Assembly: GCF_019931065.1 (NCBI RefSeq)
Contig: NZ_JAIOUQ010000003.1
Span: 601,569-665,568 of the forward strand
Source: Methanobacterium spitsbergense
Lineage (GTDB): Archaea > Methanobacteriota > Methanobacteria > Methanobacteriales > Methanobacteriaceae
Direction of reading: 5' to 3'
Length of the DNA stretch: 64,000 nt
In this document: piece by piece, positions 63,294-64,000 of the stretch
Position numbering within the stretch: position 1 is the stretch's first letter
How the letters are laid out: each line of letters begins with the position of its first letter
Position numbers and translations under genes: made by a program
The notes under the pieces: generated by a model
Seen by the model: the letters and a program-made list of their open reading frames with translations, nothing else
Database searches by the model: none
Told to the model about the DNA's origin: nothing

Positions 63294-64000
63294 TTACATC
63301 GCATCAAGTTTTTCTGGTAAATATGTGTCAACTACATATTCCAGCCCATATTTCGAGAAAGACTGCTGTTCTGCTTTTTTACCGATCTTTAGCATTTTCT
63401 TGATCTCTACCTTCCAGAAATCATCCCTGTACCTTGGATCCTTGTAAAGTTCTTTGAGCCTTAAAACATCTATGTCCTTCAATGGGTCTGTTGGTAAGTC
63501 ATAGTTTATAATGTCTGAAGCCGTAACTCCCAGAAACTTTGCATTGGGTGTTGCAAGCTCGTGGTTTACATGTGCGAGTTTTGCACTTCCAGATATGATA
63601 ACCATAGCAATATGGAATCCCCATGGATCTCCATCGTTACAGATGTAAACTGGAAGTCCAAGTTCTTCATTAACTCTTTTAAGAAATCTACGTGTCGCAC
63701 GTGCAGCCTGTCCTTTGAGTCCAACAATAAGTGTATCGAATTTTTTATATGCGTTTTCTTGAACCATCCTGTGGAACATACCCATGGTTTCAACAGCTAT
63801 TACTCTTTGGACATTGTGATCAACTAGTTCAACCTCATCAATGGTTGGTGAAATTGTGTAACCTGATTTACCCATTCTCAGGGCGTTTATTTCTACATCG
63901 TCATCTTTAACTGTAATGTCTCCATAGACTGATGCACCATCTTCTTCAGGCATTAGTCCAAGATCTTCACGTGATATACCTAATGTTACCTCAAGATCTT
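63294..64000 (-). CDS. top6A: DNA topoisomerase VI subunit A (C-terminal part, cut by window edge)
   Basis: Reverse-strand frame entering at the right edge, about 235 residues visible. It has the Toprim part: [53 protein letters not shown] (DGDPWG acid motif) and the C-terminal [40 protein letters not shown] (core DDFWKVEI). With subunit B it relaxes and decatenates DNA by double-strand passage. An in-frame ATG at 63953 is internal, not the start, since the frame stays open with family-like sequence to base 64000. The catalytic Tyr domain lies beyond the window. Confidence 0.93.
   Translation of the reverse strand, partial: DLEVTLGISREDLGLMPEEDGASVYGDITVKDDDVEINALRMGKSGYTISPTIDEVELVDHNVQRVIAVETMGMFHRMVQENAYKKFDTLIVGLKGQAARATRRFLKRVNEELGLPVYICNDGDPWGFHIAMVIISGSAKLAHVNHELATPNAKFLGVTASDIINYDLPTDPLKDIDVLRLKELYKDPRYRDDFWKVEIKKMLKIGKKAEQQSFSKYGLEYVVDTYLPEKLDAM

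Overview
The window reads as chromosomal DNA from a methanogenic archaeon of the order Methanobacteriales, most likely Methanobacterium or a close relative. The basis is family content read by eye, with no database search. The clues are archaeal ether-lipid enzymes, RNA polymerase B split into B'' and B', an archaeal ribosomal/elongation-factor string, a methanogen-type nif operon with two PII genes between nifH and nifD, korDABC-sucC, SepCysS, Taw1 and archaeal MptD. The DNA is AT-rich, with many GTG/TTG starts and GGAGG or GGTGAT ribosome sites.

Layout. 1-9.6 kb is envelope and membrane biology: RNase HII (partial), an MreB-like actin coupled to an unknown gene, archaetidylserine decarboxylase and synthase, a DUF515-type membrane protein, a secreted protein with a sortase-like tail and its sortase, MptD, two small membrane proteins and LarB. 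9.9-15.1 kb is accessory: a cupredoxin-like protein without the usual copper Cys/Met, a drug-type MFS exporter, a small zinc protein and a large sensor kinase with a degenerate N-terminal receiver. 15.4-23.5 kb is a complete nifH-I1-I2-D-K-E-N-X-ferredoxin unit behind a TATA box and a perfect GGAA-N6-TTCC element, the NrpR operator consensus. 23.7-27.7 kb is korDABC-sucC, which makes 2-oxoglutarate, the nitrogen-status signal for NrpR and NifI. 27.9-33.5 kb holds two membrane or secreted proteins of unknown role, Taw1, and tpiA-pgk. 33.7-48.0 kb is the information-processing core: five tRNAs, rpoH-B2-B1-A1-A2, L30e, NusA-like, S12, S7, aEF-2, EF-1alpha, S10 and tRNA-Ser.

48-64 kb is accessory again. 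It holds a bacterial-type Ku gene followed by a LigD-like ATP-dependent DNA ligase (a candidate end-joining system, uncommon in archaea), a metallophosphoesterase, a NYN protein, two GyrI-like proteins flanking a decayed gene, an SPL-like radical SAM protein overlapping SepCysS, a PHP protein, a predicted PD-(D/E)XK nuclease with an inserted zinc ribbon, GAPDH, a 48-residue zinc-ribbon protein, an ABC exporter operon broken by three frameshifts, a winged-helix/membrane-protein pair, and the C-terminal part of topoisomerase VI subunit A at the right edge.

The strongest candidates for something not routine are the Ku-ligase pair, the zinc-ribbon nuclease, the sortase/substrate locus, the receiver-headed kinase and the decayed exporter. 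I saw no CRISPR array, insertion sequence or rRNA gene.
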